This document shows, in pieces, positions 54,099-62,272 of a DNA stretch of 64,000 nucleotides. The position numbers were made by a program, and so were the translations under genes. The notes beneath the pieces were generated by a model, which did not search any database, was not told the DNA's origin, and saw nothing but the letters and a program-made list of their open reading frames with translations. Origin of the DNA: Vibrio algarum (GTDB lineage Bacteria > Pseudomonadota > Gammaproteobacteria > Enterobacterales > Vibrionaceae); NCBI RefSeq assembly GCF_028204155.1, contig NZ_JAQLOI010000001.1:992001-1056000 (forward strand), in the 5' to 3' direction. Numbering within the stretch: the stretch's first letter is position 1; the number at the start of each line of letters is the position of its first letter.

Positions 54099-54281
54099 TA
54101 CGTGGCCAATTATGTTAGTTGTTAAAAGTGCCCAACTTTCAAATATCAAAAAAAGCATGATAATTTATGAAAGTTAAACGGATTCGGGGTTGAAAAACCG
54201 TATTTTAACGCCATCTAATCACGAAGACTAATTTTTCTACCATACTTATTTGGTAATTTGTCTAAATCTACTAGGAATAGA

Positions 54282-54911
54282 ATGAGTAAACAGAAACATT
54301 CAGCAAGTTCAGGACGTTGGCTTAAAGAACACTTCGATGACAAATATGTTAATGAAGCAAAGAAAAAAGGTTATCGTTCCCGTGCTATCTTTAAGATTGA
54401 AGAAATTCAAGAAAAAGACAAATTGCTTAAACAGGGTATGTCGGTTGTTGACTTAGGTGCTGCTCCAGGAGGATGGTCTCAATATGCGACTGAAATCGTG
54501 GGTGATGCTGGTCAAGTAATAGCTTGTGACATTTTGCCAATGGATTCGATAGCGGGTGTGAGCTTTCTCCAGGGTGACTTTAGAGAAGATTCAGTTTTAG
54601 AGGCACTTTTAGAGAGAATTCAACCAGATATGGTTGATGTGGTAATGTCTGATATGGCACCTAATATGGCAGGTAACTTGTCAGTTGATCAACCAAGAGC
54701 TATGTATTTAGTAGAGCTTGCGCTTGATATGTGTCGACAGGTTCTATCTCCTAATGGTAGTTTTGTTGTTAAAGTTTTCCAAGGTGAAGGCTTTGACCAA
54801 TACGTGAAAGATGTACGCGACATGTTCCAAGTCGTGAGAATAAGAAAACCAGACTCATCGAGAGCTCGTTCTCGAGAGGTCTACATAGTTGCCACTGGGT
54901 ATAAAGGTTAA
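54282..54911 (+). CDS. rlmE: 23S rRNA 2'-O-ribose U2552 methyltransferase RlmE (FtsJ)
   Basis: This 209-residue SAM-dependent methyltransferase has motif I VVDLGAAPGGWSQYA and the catalytic K-D-K-E set, including Asp in VMSDMAPNMAG and Lys in FVVKVFQGEG. Its length equals the E. coli enzyme. The start MSKQKHSASSGRWLKEH at 54282 has AGGAA upstream. ftsH follows after 77 bp. Confidence 0.96.
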   Translation: MSKQKHSASSGRWLKEHFDDKYVNEAKKKGYRSRAIFKIEEIQEKDKLLKQGMSVVDLGAAPGGWSQYATEIVGDAGQVIACDILPMDSIAGVSFLQGDFREDSVLEALLERIQPDMVDVVMSDMAPNMAGNLSVDQPRAMYLVELALDMCRQVLSPNGSFVVKVFQGEGFDQYVKDVRDMFQVVRIRKPDSSRARSREVYIVATGYKG

Positions 54912-54988
54912 CTATTACGCTGTAGCTACGGACAACGATCTGTAGTACTCTACTTTTAATTACAATTAGTTATCGAGAGGCTGACACC

Positions 54989-56977
54989 TTGAGTGACATG
55001 GCAAAAAATTTAATTCTGTGGCTGGTAATCGCTGTTGTCTTGATGTCGGTATTCCAGAGTTTTGGACCTGGTGAAAGTAACGGCAGAACGGTGGACTACA
55101 CCACATTTGTGCAAGAAGTTGGCCAAGGCCAAATTCGGGAAGCAACATTTAATAATCAAGAAATCGTATTTTATCGTCGCGATAACTCTCGCAACGTTAC
55201 TTATATGCCTTTCTATGACAATAAGTTGCTTGATGACCTTATAAACCAGAAAGTTAAGGTACAAGGGTCTCCACCTGAAGAGCAAAGCTTGCTTGGCTCT
55301 ATCTTTATTTCTTGGTTCCCAATGATCCTTCTAATTGGTGTATGGATTTTCTTCATGCGTCAAATGCAAGGTGGCGGTGGCAAAGGCGCTATGTCCTTTG
55401 GCAAGAGTAAAGCTCGTATGATGAGCGAAGAGCAAATCAAAACCACATTTGGTGATGTAGCAGGTTGTGACGAAGCCAAAGAAGATGTGAAAGAGCTTGT
55501 GGATTATTTACGTGATCCAAGTCGATTCCAAAAGCTGGGTGGCAAAATACCAACGGGTATACTGTTGGTAGGTCCTCCAGGTACAGGTAAGACACTTTTA
55601 GCTAAAGCAATTGCTGGTGAAGCTAAGGTTCCATTCTTCACTATTTCAGGTTCTGATTTCGTTGAAATGTTCGTTGGTGTTGGTGCATCTCGTGTGCGTG
55701 ACATGTTTGAACAAGCGAAAAAGGCCGCGCCTTGTATCATCTTCATCGATGAGATTGATGCAGTGGGTCGTCAACGTGGTGCTGGTGTAGGTGGTGGACA
55801 CGATGAACGTGAACAGACACTGAACCAAATGCTTGTTGAGATGGATGGATTTGAAGGTAATGAAGGCATCATCGTCATTGCTGCAACAAACCGTCCCGAT
55901 GTTCTTGACCCTGCGTTGTTACGTCCTGGACGATTTGACCGCCAAGTAATGGTTGGTTTACCAGATGTACGAGGTCGTGAACAGATCCTAAAAGTACATA
56001 TGCGTAAAGTACCTTTAGCAGGTGATGTAGAACCGTCGCTTATCGCTCGCGGTACACCTGGTTTCTCAGGTGCAGATTTAGCGAACCTTGTTAATGAGGC
56101 TGCATTATTTGCTGCTCGTGGCAATAAACGTAATGTATCTATGGTTGAGTTTGAGCTTGCGAAAGATAAAATCATGATGGGCGCAGCGCGTCATTCAATG
56201 GTTATGTCTGAAGAATCAAAAGAATCGACAGCCTACCACGAAGCTGGTCATGCTATCGTTGGCCTTTTGGTTGCAGACCATGATCCTGTGTACAAGGTAT
56301 CAATTATCCCGCGTGGTCGAGCTTTAGGTGTGACAATGTTCTTACCAGAGCAAGATCGCATCAGCATGTCGCGTCTTCAATTAGAGTCGTCTATCGCGAC
56401 TTTGTATGGTGGACGTCTTGCAGAAGAAATCATTTACGGTATGGATAAAGTATCGACTGGTGCATCTAATGATATCGAACGCGCAACAGATATCGCTCGC
56501 AAGATGGTTACGCAGTGGGGTTTCTCTGAAAAACTTGGTCCGCTTCTGTATGCAGAAGAAGAAGGCGAAGTGTTCCTTGGTCGTAGCGTAACTCAGACGA
56601 AACATATGTCTGACGATACAGCTAAGTTAATCGATGATGAAGTTCGCTTGATCATTGATAAAAACTACTTACACGCTAAGAAAATTTTAGAAGAAAATAT
56701 GGATATCATGCATGCAATGAAAGATGCATTGATGAAATATGAAACCATTGATGCTGGTCAGCTTGATGACTTGATGGCTCGCAAAGCTGATATTCGCGAA
56801 CCACAAGGTTGGACAACTGACTCTGCAGATAAAGTGAAGAAATCTCGCGACGAAGCGAACGCTGCGATTAATGGAAGCGATGACACAGAAGCTAAATCAG
56901 AAGAAACTGTCAAACAAGCTCCAGAAGCAAAAGCAGATGAACAAAGTGACGTTGAGAAAGACAACAAATCTGAGTAA
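54989..56977 (+). CDS. ftsH: ATP-dependent zinc metalloprotease FtsH
   Basis: This 662-residue membrane AAA protease degrades LpxC, sigma-32 and membrane proteins. It has TM1 near residues 5-24, a periplasmic domain, TM2 near 103-121, Walker A GPPGTGKT, the second region of homology, and zinc site HEAGH at 417-421. The C-terminal tail is Lys/Glu-rich and low-complexity. The start is TTG at 54989 (MSDMAKNLIL), with GAGAGG 8 nt upstream; the ATG three codons on is an alternative, as in E. coli. Confidence 0.97.
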   Translation: MSDMAKNLILWLVIAVVLMSVFQSFGPGESNGRTVDYTTFVQEVGQGQIREATFNNQEIVFYRRDNSRNVTYMPFYDNKLLDDLINQKVKVQGSPPEEQSLLGSIFISWFPMILLIGVWIFFMRQMQGGGGKGAMSFGKSKARMMSEEQIKTTFGDVAGCDEAKEDVKELVDYLRDPSRFQKLGGKIPTGILLVGPPGTGKTLLAKAIAGEAKVPFFTISGSDFVEMFVGVGASRVRDMFEQAKKAAPCIIFIDEIDAVGRQRGAGVGGGHDEREQTLNQMLVEMDGFEGNEGIIVIAATNRPDVLDPALLRPGRFDRQVMVGLPDVRGREQILKVHMRKVPLAGDVEPSLIARGTPGFSGADLANLVNEAALFAARGNKRNVSMVEFELAKDKIMMGAARHSMVMSEESKESTAYHEAGHAIVGLLVADHDPVYKVSIIPRGRALGVTMFLPEQDRISMSRLQLESSIATLYGGRLAEEIIYGMDKVSTGASNDIERATDIARKMVTQWGFSEKLGPLLYAEEEGEVFLGRSVTQTKHMSDDTAKLIDDEVRLIIDKNYLHAKKILEENMDIMHAMKDALMKYETIDAGQLDDLMARKADIREPQGWTTDSADKVKKSRDEANAAINGSDDTEAKSEETVKQAPEAKADEQSDVEKDNKSE

Positions 56978-56996
56978 TTTCTGAATAAATAAAACT

Positions 56997-57025
56997 AAGA
57001 CCTCGATATTTTCGGGGTCTTTTTG
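56997..57025 (+). terminator. Terminator of ftsH
   Basis: AAGACCTCGA (56997-57006) pairs with TCGGGGTCTT (57012-57021), allowing G-U, followed by TTT. folP starts only 18 nt further on, so termination is probably partial. Confidence 0.7.
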
Positions 57026-57042
57026 TATATCAAAACTGCTTA

Positions 57043-57885
57043 ATGATGAAATTAAAATCTAACAACAAAGAACTCTATCTCGATACAACTAAAGTAATGG
57101 GCATTTTGAATGTAACGCCTGATTCATTTTCTGATGGAGGCGAGTTCAATGATCTAAATAATGCTTTGTTACGCGCTGAAAAAATGATTGACGCAGGTGT
57201 TGCTATTATCGATATCGGTGGTGAATCTACTCGTCCTGGTGCGCCAGATGTGGCTTTAGATGAAGAGCTTGAAAGAACCATCCCTGTCATCAAAGCCATT
57301 AGAAAAAAACACGATGTATGGATTTCTATCGATACGAGCAAACCCGAGGTCATGCGTCAAGCGCTTGAAGCTGGCGCTGATATCATCAATGACGTTCGTG
57401 CATTAAGTGAACCTGGTGCGATGGAAATCGCGGCTCAATTTAAAGCACCGGTCTGTCTAATGCATATGCAAGGCCAGCCGAGAACGATGCAAATTAACCC
57501 TCTCTATAATGATCTTATCGCTGATGTCGGTGATTTTTTGCGCGAAAGAGTAGCAGCTTGTGAAGCGATTGGGATAGCAAGAGAACAGATTATATTGGAC
57601 CCAGGTTTTGGCTTTGGCAAATCACTACAACATAATTATCAACTTCTTGATAGCCTAGAACACTTCCATCTATTTGGCTTTCCTATACTTGCAGGTATGT
57701 CTCGTAAGTCGATGTTGTTTAAATTGTTAGATAAAGAACCGTCAGATACGATGGCAGCGAGTGTCGCTTGTGCAACAATTGCTGCGTTAAAAGGTGCTCA
57801 AATTTTAAGAGTACATGATTTTGAAGAAACATTAGACGCACTAAAAATCGTTCAATGTTTAAATGAAAATAAATATAAACAGTAG
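57043..57885 (+). CDS. folP: Dihydropteroate synthase
   Basis: This 280-residue TIM-barrel enzyme joins p-aminobenzoate to 6-hydroxymethyl-dihydropterin diphosphate; it is the sulfonamide target. It has GILNVTPDSFSDGG, IDIGGESTRPGA and the dihydropteroate loop GMSRKSM. Two adjacent ATG codons could start it and no strong ribosome site is visible. It is followed by glmM after 9 nt. Confidence 0.96.
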   Translation: MMKLKSNNKELYLDTTKVMGILNVTPDSFSDGGEFNDLNNALLRAEKMIDAGVAIIDIGGESTRPGAPDVALDEELERTIPVIKAIRKKHDVWISIDTSKPEVMRQALEAGADIINDVRALSEPGAMEIAAQFKAPVCLMHMQGQPRTMQINPLYNDLIADVGDFLRERVAACEAIGIAREQIILDPGFGFGKSLQHNYQLLDSLEHFHLFGFPILAGMSRKSMLFKLLDKEPSDTMAASVACATIAALKGAQILRVHDFEETLDALKIVQCLNENKYKQ

Positions 57886-57894
57886 GATAAACCT

Positions 57895-59238
57895 ATGTCA
57901 GAAAGACGTTATTTCGGTACCGATGGTGTACGTGGCAAAGTTGGTCAATTCCCAATTACTCCCGACTTTATATTAAAACTTGGTTGGGCGGCAGGGAGAG
58001 TCCTGGCTAAGCAAGGAACCAAACAAGTTATTATTGGTAAAGATCCTCGAATTTCTGGTTATATGCTTGAGTCTGCTTTAGAAGCCGGGCTTGCTGCGGC
58101 AGGACTAAACGCAACGCTAACGGGTCCTATGCCTACGCCTGCGATTGCCTATTTAACGCAGACTTTTCGAGCAGAAGCAGGGATTGTAATCTCGGCATCA
58201 CATAATCCCTATTACGACAATGGTATTAAGTTCTTCTCTTCTGAAGGAATGAAACTACCTGACGATATTGAACTAGCGATTGAAGCTGAGTTAGACAAAG
58301 AATTAGTTTGCGTAGAATCCTCTGAGCTTGGAAAAGCGGCTCGACTAGCAGATGCAGCGGGAAGGTACATAGAATTTTGCAAGAGCACTTTTCCTAAAGA
58401 ACTTAATCTAGCAAAGCTTAAAATCGTGATCGATTGCGCCAATGGTGCGACTTATCATATTGCCCCTTCAGTGTTCAAAGAACTGGGTGCTGAAGTCATA
58501 GCAATAGGGGTTGAGCCCAATGGTATTAATATTAATGCTGAAGTTGGCGCGACCGACGTTCGAGCCTTGCAACAGCGTGTAATAGCAGAAAAAGCCGATC
58601 TGGGATTAGCATTTGATGGTGATGGCGATCGCATCATCATGGTCGACCATGAAGGTAAAAAGATAGATGGTGACCAAATTGCTTACATTATTGCACGAGA
58701 CGCCTTGAGACGTGGGGAATTAAAGGGTGGCGTTGTAGGCACATTAATGACTAATTTAGGCATGGAAAATGGTCTAAAGCAGTTAGGTATTCCATTTGTT
58801 CGAGCGGCTGTTGGCGACAGATACGTGATGGAACAACTACAACTAAAAGGTTGGTTGATTGGTGCAGAGAACTCTGGACATGTGATTTTGCTTGATAAAG
58901 TGACAACCGGTGATGCAATTGTTGCTGCATTGCAAGTTCTTGCTTCGGTTATCGGCAGTGAGATGTCTCTTAAGGAACTTGCAGAGGGCATGACCCTGTA
59001 CCCGCAAGTATTAGAAAATGTTCGTTTTAGCGGCGACTCAAACCCTTTAGAGGCTCAAGCTGTGATTGTTGCAACAAACGAAGTAGAAGAAGAACTTGGT
59101 TCAAAAGGGCGTGTCCTTTTGAGAAAATCAGGTACGGAGCCGTTAATTCGTGTGATGGTTGAAGGTGAAGACGAGCTTCTTGTTAAGGCGTCAGCACTGA
59201 AGATTGCAGATGCGGTCAAAGCAAGCTTTGACGCATAA
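57895..59238 (+). CDS. glmM: Phosphoglucosamine mutase
   Basis: This 447-residue enzyme converts GlcN-6-P to GlcN-1-P for UDP-GlcNAc. It has the active serine loop VISASHNPYYDNGIKFF, metal loop DGDGDR and the phosphate-binding RKSGTEPLIRVM. It starts MSERRYFGTDGVRGKVG. It is in the folP-glmM-secG cluster. Confidence 0.97.
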   Translation: MSERRYFGTDGVRGKVGQFPITPDFILKLGWAAGRVLAKQGTKQVIIGKDPRISGYMLESALEAGLAAAGLNATLTGPMPTPAIAYLTQTFRAEAGIVISASHNPYYDNGIKFFSSEGMKLPDDIELAIEAELDKELVCVESSELGKAARLADAAGRYIEFCKSTFPKELNLAKLKIVIDCANGATYHIAPSVFKELGAEVIAIGVEPNGININAEVGATDVRALQQRVIAEKADLGLAFDGDGDRIIMVDHEGKKIDGDQIAYIIARDALRRGELKGGVVGTLMTNLGMENGLKQLGIPFVRAAVGDRYVMEQLQLKGWLIGAENSGHVILLDKVTTGDAIVAALQVLASVIGSEMSLKELAEGMTLYPQVLENVRFSGDSNPLEAQAVIVATNEVEEELGSKGRVLLRKSGTEPLIRVMVEGEDELLVKASALKIADAVKASFDA

Positions 59239-59389
59239 TTAACCACTTAGAACTTAAGTGTAAATTTTTACTTGTCAGCCCAATACCAATCCTATAGTAT
59301 TGCTCGGCCTTCGATATTGGAGGCCGCTAGCTTTGTCTCTGAGTATCTTAGGCGGCGCTGGTTCGACAAATAGTAACATAGGTGGAAAA

Positions 59390-59731
59390 ATGACTACTAT
59401 TCTACTTGTGATTTACCTGTTGGCTGCTGCTGGTGTAATTGGCCTAGTATTGATTCAACAAGGTAAAGGCGCAGATATGGGGGCCTCTTTCGGTGCCGGT
59501 GCTTCAAACACAGTGTTTGGTGCTGGTGGCTCAGGAAATTTCCTAACCCGAATGACTGCAATATGTGCAACTGTATTTTTCGCTGTAGCTCTAGTTTTTG
59601 GTAATTTAGCAACGCACCAAACTGAGTCTCAATGGATTGACCCTACGCAAGGTCAAGTAATCCAAGAAGCAGCTACAGACGTACCGAGTGAAATTCCAGC
59701 CGAGAAAAGCGGCGACGAAATTCCTCAATAA
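59390..59731 (+). CDS. secG: Protein translocase subunit SecG
   Basis: This 113-residue protein has two membrane segments (ILLVIYLLAAAGVIGLVLI and MTAICATVFFAVALVFGNLA) around the conserved loop GKGADMGASFGAGASNTVFG. The ATG at 59390 with AGGTGGA upstream is the family start. The frame runs 30 codons upstream, without homology. It is part of the SecYEG channel. Confidence 0.95.
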   Translation: MTTILLVIYLLAAAGVIGLVLIQQGKGADMGASFGAGASNTVFGAGGSGNFLTRMTAICATVFFAVALVFGNLATHQTESQWIDPTQGQVIQEAATDVPSEIPAEKSGDEIPQ

Positions 59732-59796
59732 GAAATATTTTCAAGTGGACCTTGTTTTTTTGTAAGCGATGTTCCTGAAAAGTAAAAAGTTTTTAT

Positions 59797-59881
59797 GCCG
59801 AGATGGTGAAATTGGTAGACACGCTAGCATGAGGTGCTAGTGCCTTAGGGTGTGAGGGTTCAAGTCCCTCTCTCGGCACCA
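59797..59881 (+). tRNA. leuU: tRNA-Leu (GAG)
   Basis: An 85-nt class II tRNA with acceptor stem GCCGAGA / TCTCGGC, anticodon GAG in AGCATGAGGTGCT, a variable arm, T-loop GGTTCAAGTCC and encoded CCA. Its position after secG is the same as leuU in E. coli. Confidence 0.97.
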
Positions 59882-59925
59882 TTAATTTAAGATTGATAGT
59901 AATATCAGGATTAGGTTGATGTAAC

Positions 59926-59953
59926 TTGTAAATCAATCTGTTGAGGGTATAAT
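59926..59953 (+). promoter_or_regulatory. Promoter of tRNA-fMet
   Basis: TTGTAA (59926-59931) and a consensus TATAAT (59948-59953) are 16 bp apart, with the tRNA starting 15 bp later. GC-rich bases follow the -10, as in stringently controlled promoters. Confidence 0.75.
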
Positions 59954-59967
59954 GCTCGACAGTCGGA

Positions 59968-60044
<77 letters not shown>

Positions 60045-60169
60045 ATACTCATCGAGTCTGATTTATAAGTTTTCATAGTTAATGGCGATTTACAGAGTCA
60101 CATTAACTATGAACTAAACGATAACTATATTTAGTTGCTGTTTAGTTATATCAGGGTCCAGCAATAATA

Positions 60170-60194
60170 AACCCCGACTATATCGGGGTTTTTT
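60170..60194 (+). terminator. Terminator between tRNA-fMet and rimP
   Basis: AACCCCGA (60170-60177) pairs with TCGGGGTT (60183-60190) over a 5-nt loop, then TTTT. Read-through into the nusA operon is likely, as in E. coli. Confidence 0.85.
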
Positions 60195-60289
60195 ATTATC
60201 TGTACTTCGCCATTTTGGTTGAAGAGCAGTGTTATTGCTTGGGATTTAGAATGGGCTCTGAGCCCTTTTTTTGTTTCTGGAGTGGTTAA

Positions 60290-60745
60290 ATGACTGGTTT
60301 AGAAAGGCAACTAACTGAAATGCTGGAGTCTCCTGTAGGAGCCTCAGGCTACGAATTAGTCGGTCTTGAGTTTATTCGCGCAGGCGAACACTCAACCTTA
60401 CGTATTTATATTGATAGTGAAAACGGCATTAACGTTGACGATTGTGCTGAAGTAAGCCGTCAAGTAAGTGCGGTACTAGATGTTGAAGATCCAATTTCGG
60501 TTGCATACAACTTAGAAGTATCTTCTCCTGGTCTGGAAAGGCCACTTTTTAAAGCAGAACATTATCAACAATTTATTGGTCACGAGGTCAATATTGTTCT
60601 CAAAATGGCTATGGGTAACCGCCGTAAATGGAAAGGTGTTATTCAAGCAGTTGAAGGTGAAACGATTGTTATCACCGCTGAAGGACAAAATGAAGAATTT
60701 GCATTAAGCAATATTTCTAAAGCTAACCTGATCCCTAAATTTTAA
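60290..60745 (+). CDS. rimP: Ribosome maturation factor RimP
   Basis: This 151-residue 30S assembly factor has an N-terminal alpha/beta domain (LRIYIDSENGINVDDCAEVSR) and a C-terminal Sm-like barrel. It has EVSSPGLERPL, the family signature. nusA starts 19 nt downstream. Confidence 0.95.
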   Translation: MTGLERQLTEMLESPVGASGYELVGLEFIRAGEHSTLRIYIDSENGINVDDCAEVSRQVSAVLDVEDPISVAYNLEVSSPGLERPLFKAEHYQQFIGHEVNIVLKMAMGNRRKWKGVIQAVEGETIVITAEGQNEEFALSNISKANLIPKF

Positions 60746-60764
60746 GTCTTGAGAGGCTAGAGTA

Positions 60765-62252
60765 ATGAACAGAGAAATTTTAGCAGTTGTTGAAGCTGTT
60801 TCTAACGAGAAAGCTGTTCCTCGTGAGCGTATATTTGAAGCGTTAGAAATTGCATTAGCAACAGCAACGAAGAAAAAACACGAATTAGAAATTGAAGTTC
60901 GTGTAGAAATTGACCGTAAAACAGGCAACTTTGATACATACCGTCGTTGGATGGCTGTAGAAGAAGTAGAGAGTCCAACGAAAGAGATCTCTATTGATGC
61001 CGCTAAATACGAAGATGAAACTATCGAAATTGGCGGATATATCGAAGATGATATTGAATCCGTTACTTTTGACCGTATTACGACTCAAACTGCTAAACAA
61101 GTTATCGTGCAAAAAGTACGTGAAGCTGAGCGTGCACAAGTAGTTGAACAGTTTATCGATAACGAAGGTGAACTTGTTACTGGTGTTGTGAAAAAAGTAA
61201 ACCGTGAAACTATCATTCTCGATTTAGGTAGCAACGCCGAAGCTGTTATCATGCGTGATGATCAACTTCCTCGTGAAAACTTCCGTCCGGGTGACCGTAT
61301 TCGTGGTCTTCTATATTCAGTGCGCCCTGAAGCGCGTGGATTTCAGTTGTTCATCACTCGCTCTAAACCTGAGATGTTGACTGAGTTATTCCGTATTGAA
61401 GTGCCAGAAATAGCGGAAGAGTTAATTGAACTTAAGGGTGCAGCGCGTGATCCTGGTTCTCGAGCTAAGATCGCAGTAAAAACCAACGACCGTCGTATTG
61501 ACCCTGTTGGTGCTTGTGTTGGTATGCGTGGTGCACGTGTACAAGCGGTATCTGGTGAACTTGGTGGTGAGCGTATCGATATCGTACTTTGGGACGATAA
61601 CGCGGCACAATTTGTTATTAACGCAATGGCACCTGCTGACGTCGCATCAATCATTGTTGATGAAGATGCTCACTCAATGGATATTGCTGTTGAAGCGGAT
61701 AACTTGGCTCAAGCAATTGGTCGTAATGGTCAAAACGTACGTTTAGCTTCTCAACTAACCGGTTGGGAACTTAATGTAATGACTGTCGAAGAGCTACAGA
61801 AAAAGCACCAAGAAGAATCCGTTGCTTCTATCGAAAACTTTATGAAGTATCTCGATATAGAGCAAGATTTCGCTGAAATGCTTGTCGAAGAAGGCTTCTC
61901 AACATTAGAAGAAGTGGCATACGTACCAGTAAACGAACTACTAGAAGTTTCTGGTCTTGACGAAGATATCGTTGAAGAACTACGTGGCCGTGCAAAAGAT
62001 GCCTTGACAACATTAGCGCTTGCACAAGAAGAGTCATTCGAAGGCTTAGAACCTGCTGAAGACCTATTAGGTCTAGAAGGTTTAGAGCGCGAATTGGCAT
62101 TTAAGTTTGCAGCCAAAGGCGTTGCAACATTAGAAGATTTAGCTGAACAAGGCATCGATGACCTAGAGGGTATCGAAGGTTTAACAGAAGAACGAGCTGG
62201 CGAACTAATTATGGCTGCTCGTAATATCTGTTGGTTTAGCGACGAAGATTAA
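60765..62252 (+). CDS. nusA: Transcription termination/antitermination factor NusA
   Basis: This 495-residue protein has an RNA polymerase-binding N-terminal domain, an S1 domain (GELVTGVVKKVNRETIILDLG), two KH domains (GACVGMRGARVQAV; QAIGRNGQNVRLA) and two acidic C-terminal AR repeats. It ends ...AARNICWFSDED. It is in the rimP-nusA-infB operon. Confidence 0.97.
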   Translation: MNREILAVVEAVSNEKAVPRERIFEALEIALATATKKKHELEIEVRVEIDRKTGNFDTYRRWMAVEEVESPTKEISIDAAKYEDETIEIGGYIEDDIESVTFDRITTQTAKQVIVQKVREAERAQVVEQFIDNEGELVTGVVKKVNRETIILDLGSNAEAVIMRDDQLPRENFRPGDRIRGLLYSVRPEARGFQLFITRSKPEMLTELFRIEVPEIAEELIELKGAARDPGSRAKIAVKTNDRRIDPVGACVGMRGARVQAVSGELGGERIDIVLWDDNAAQFVINAMAPADVASIIVDEDAHSMDIAVEADNLAQAIGRNGQNVRLASQLTGWELNVMTVEELQKKHQEESVASIENFMKYLDIEQDFAEMLVEEGFSTLEEVAYVPVNELLEVSGLDEDIVEELRGRAKDALTTLALAQEESFEGLEPAEDLLGLEGLERELAFKFAAKGVATLEDLAEQGIDDLEGIEGLTEERAGELIMAARNICWFSDED

Positions 62253-62272
62253 TTTCAGCAAGGAGGTAGCGC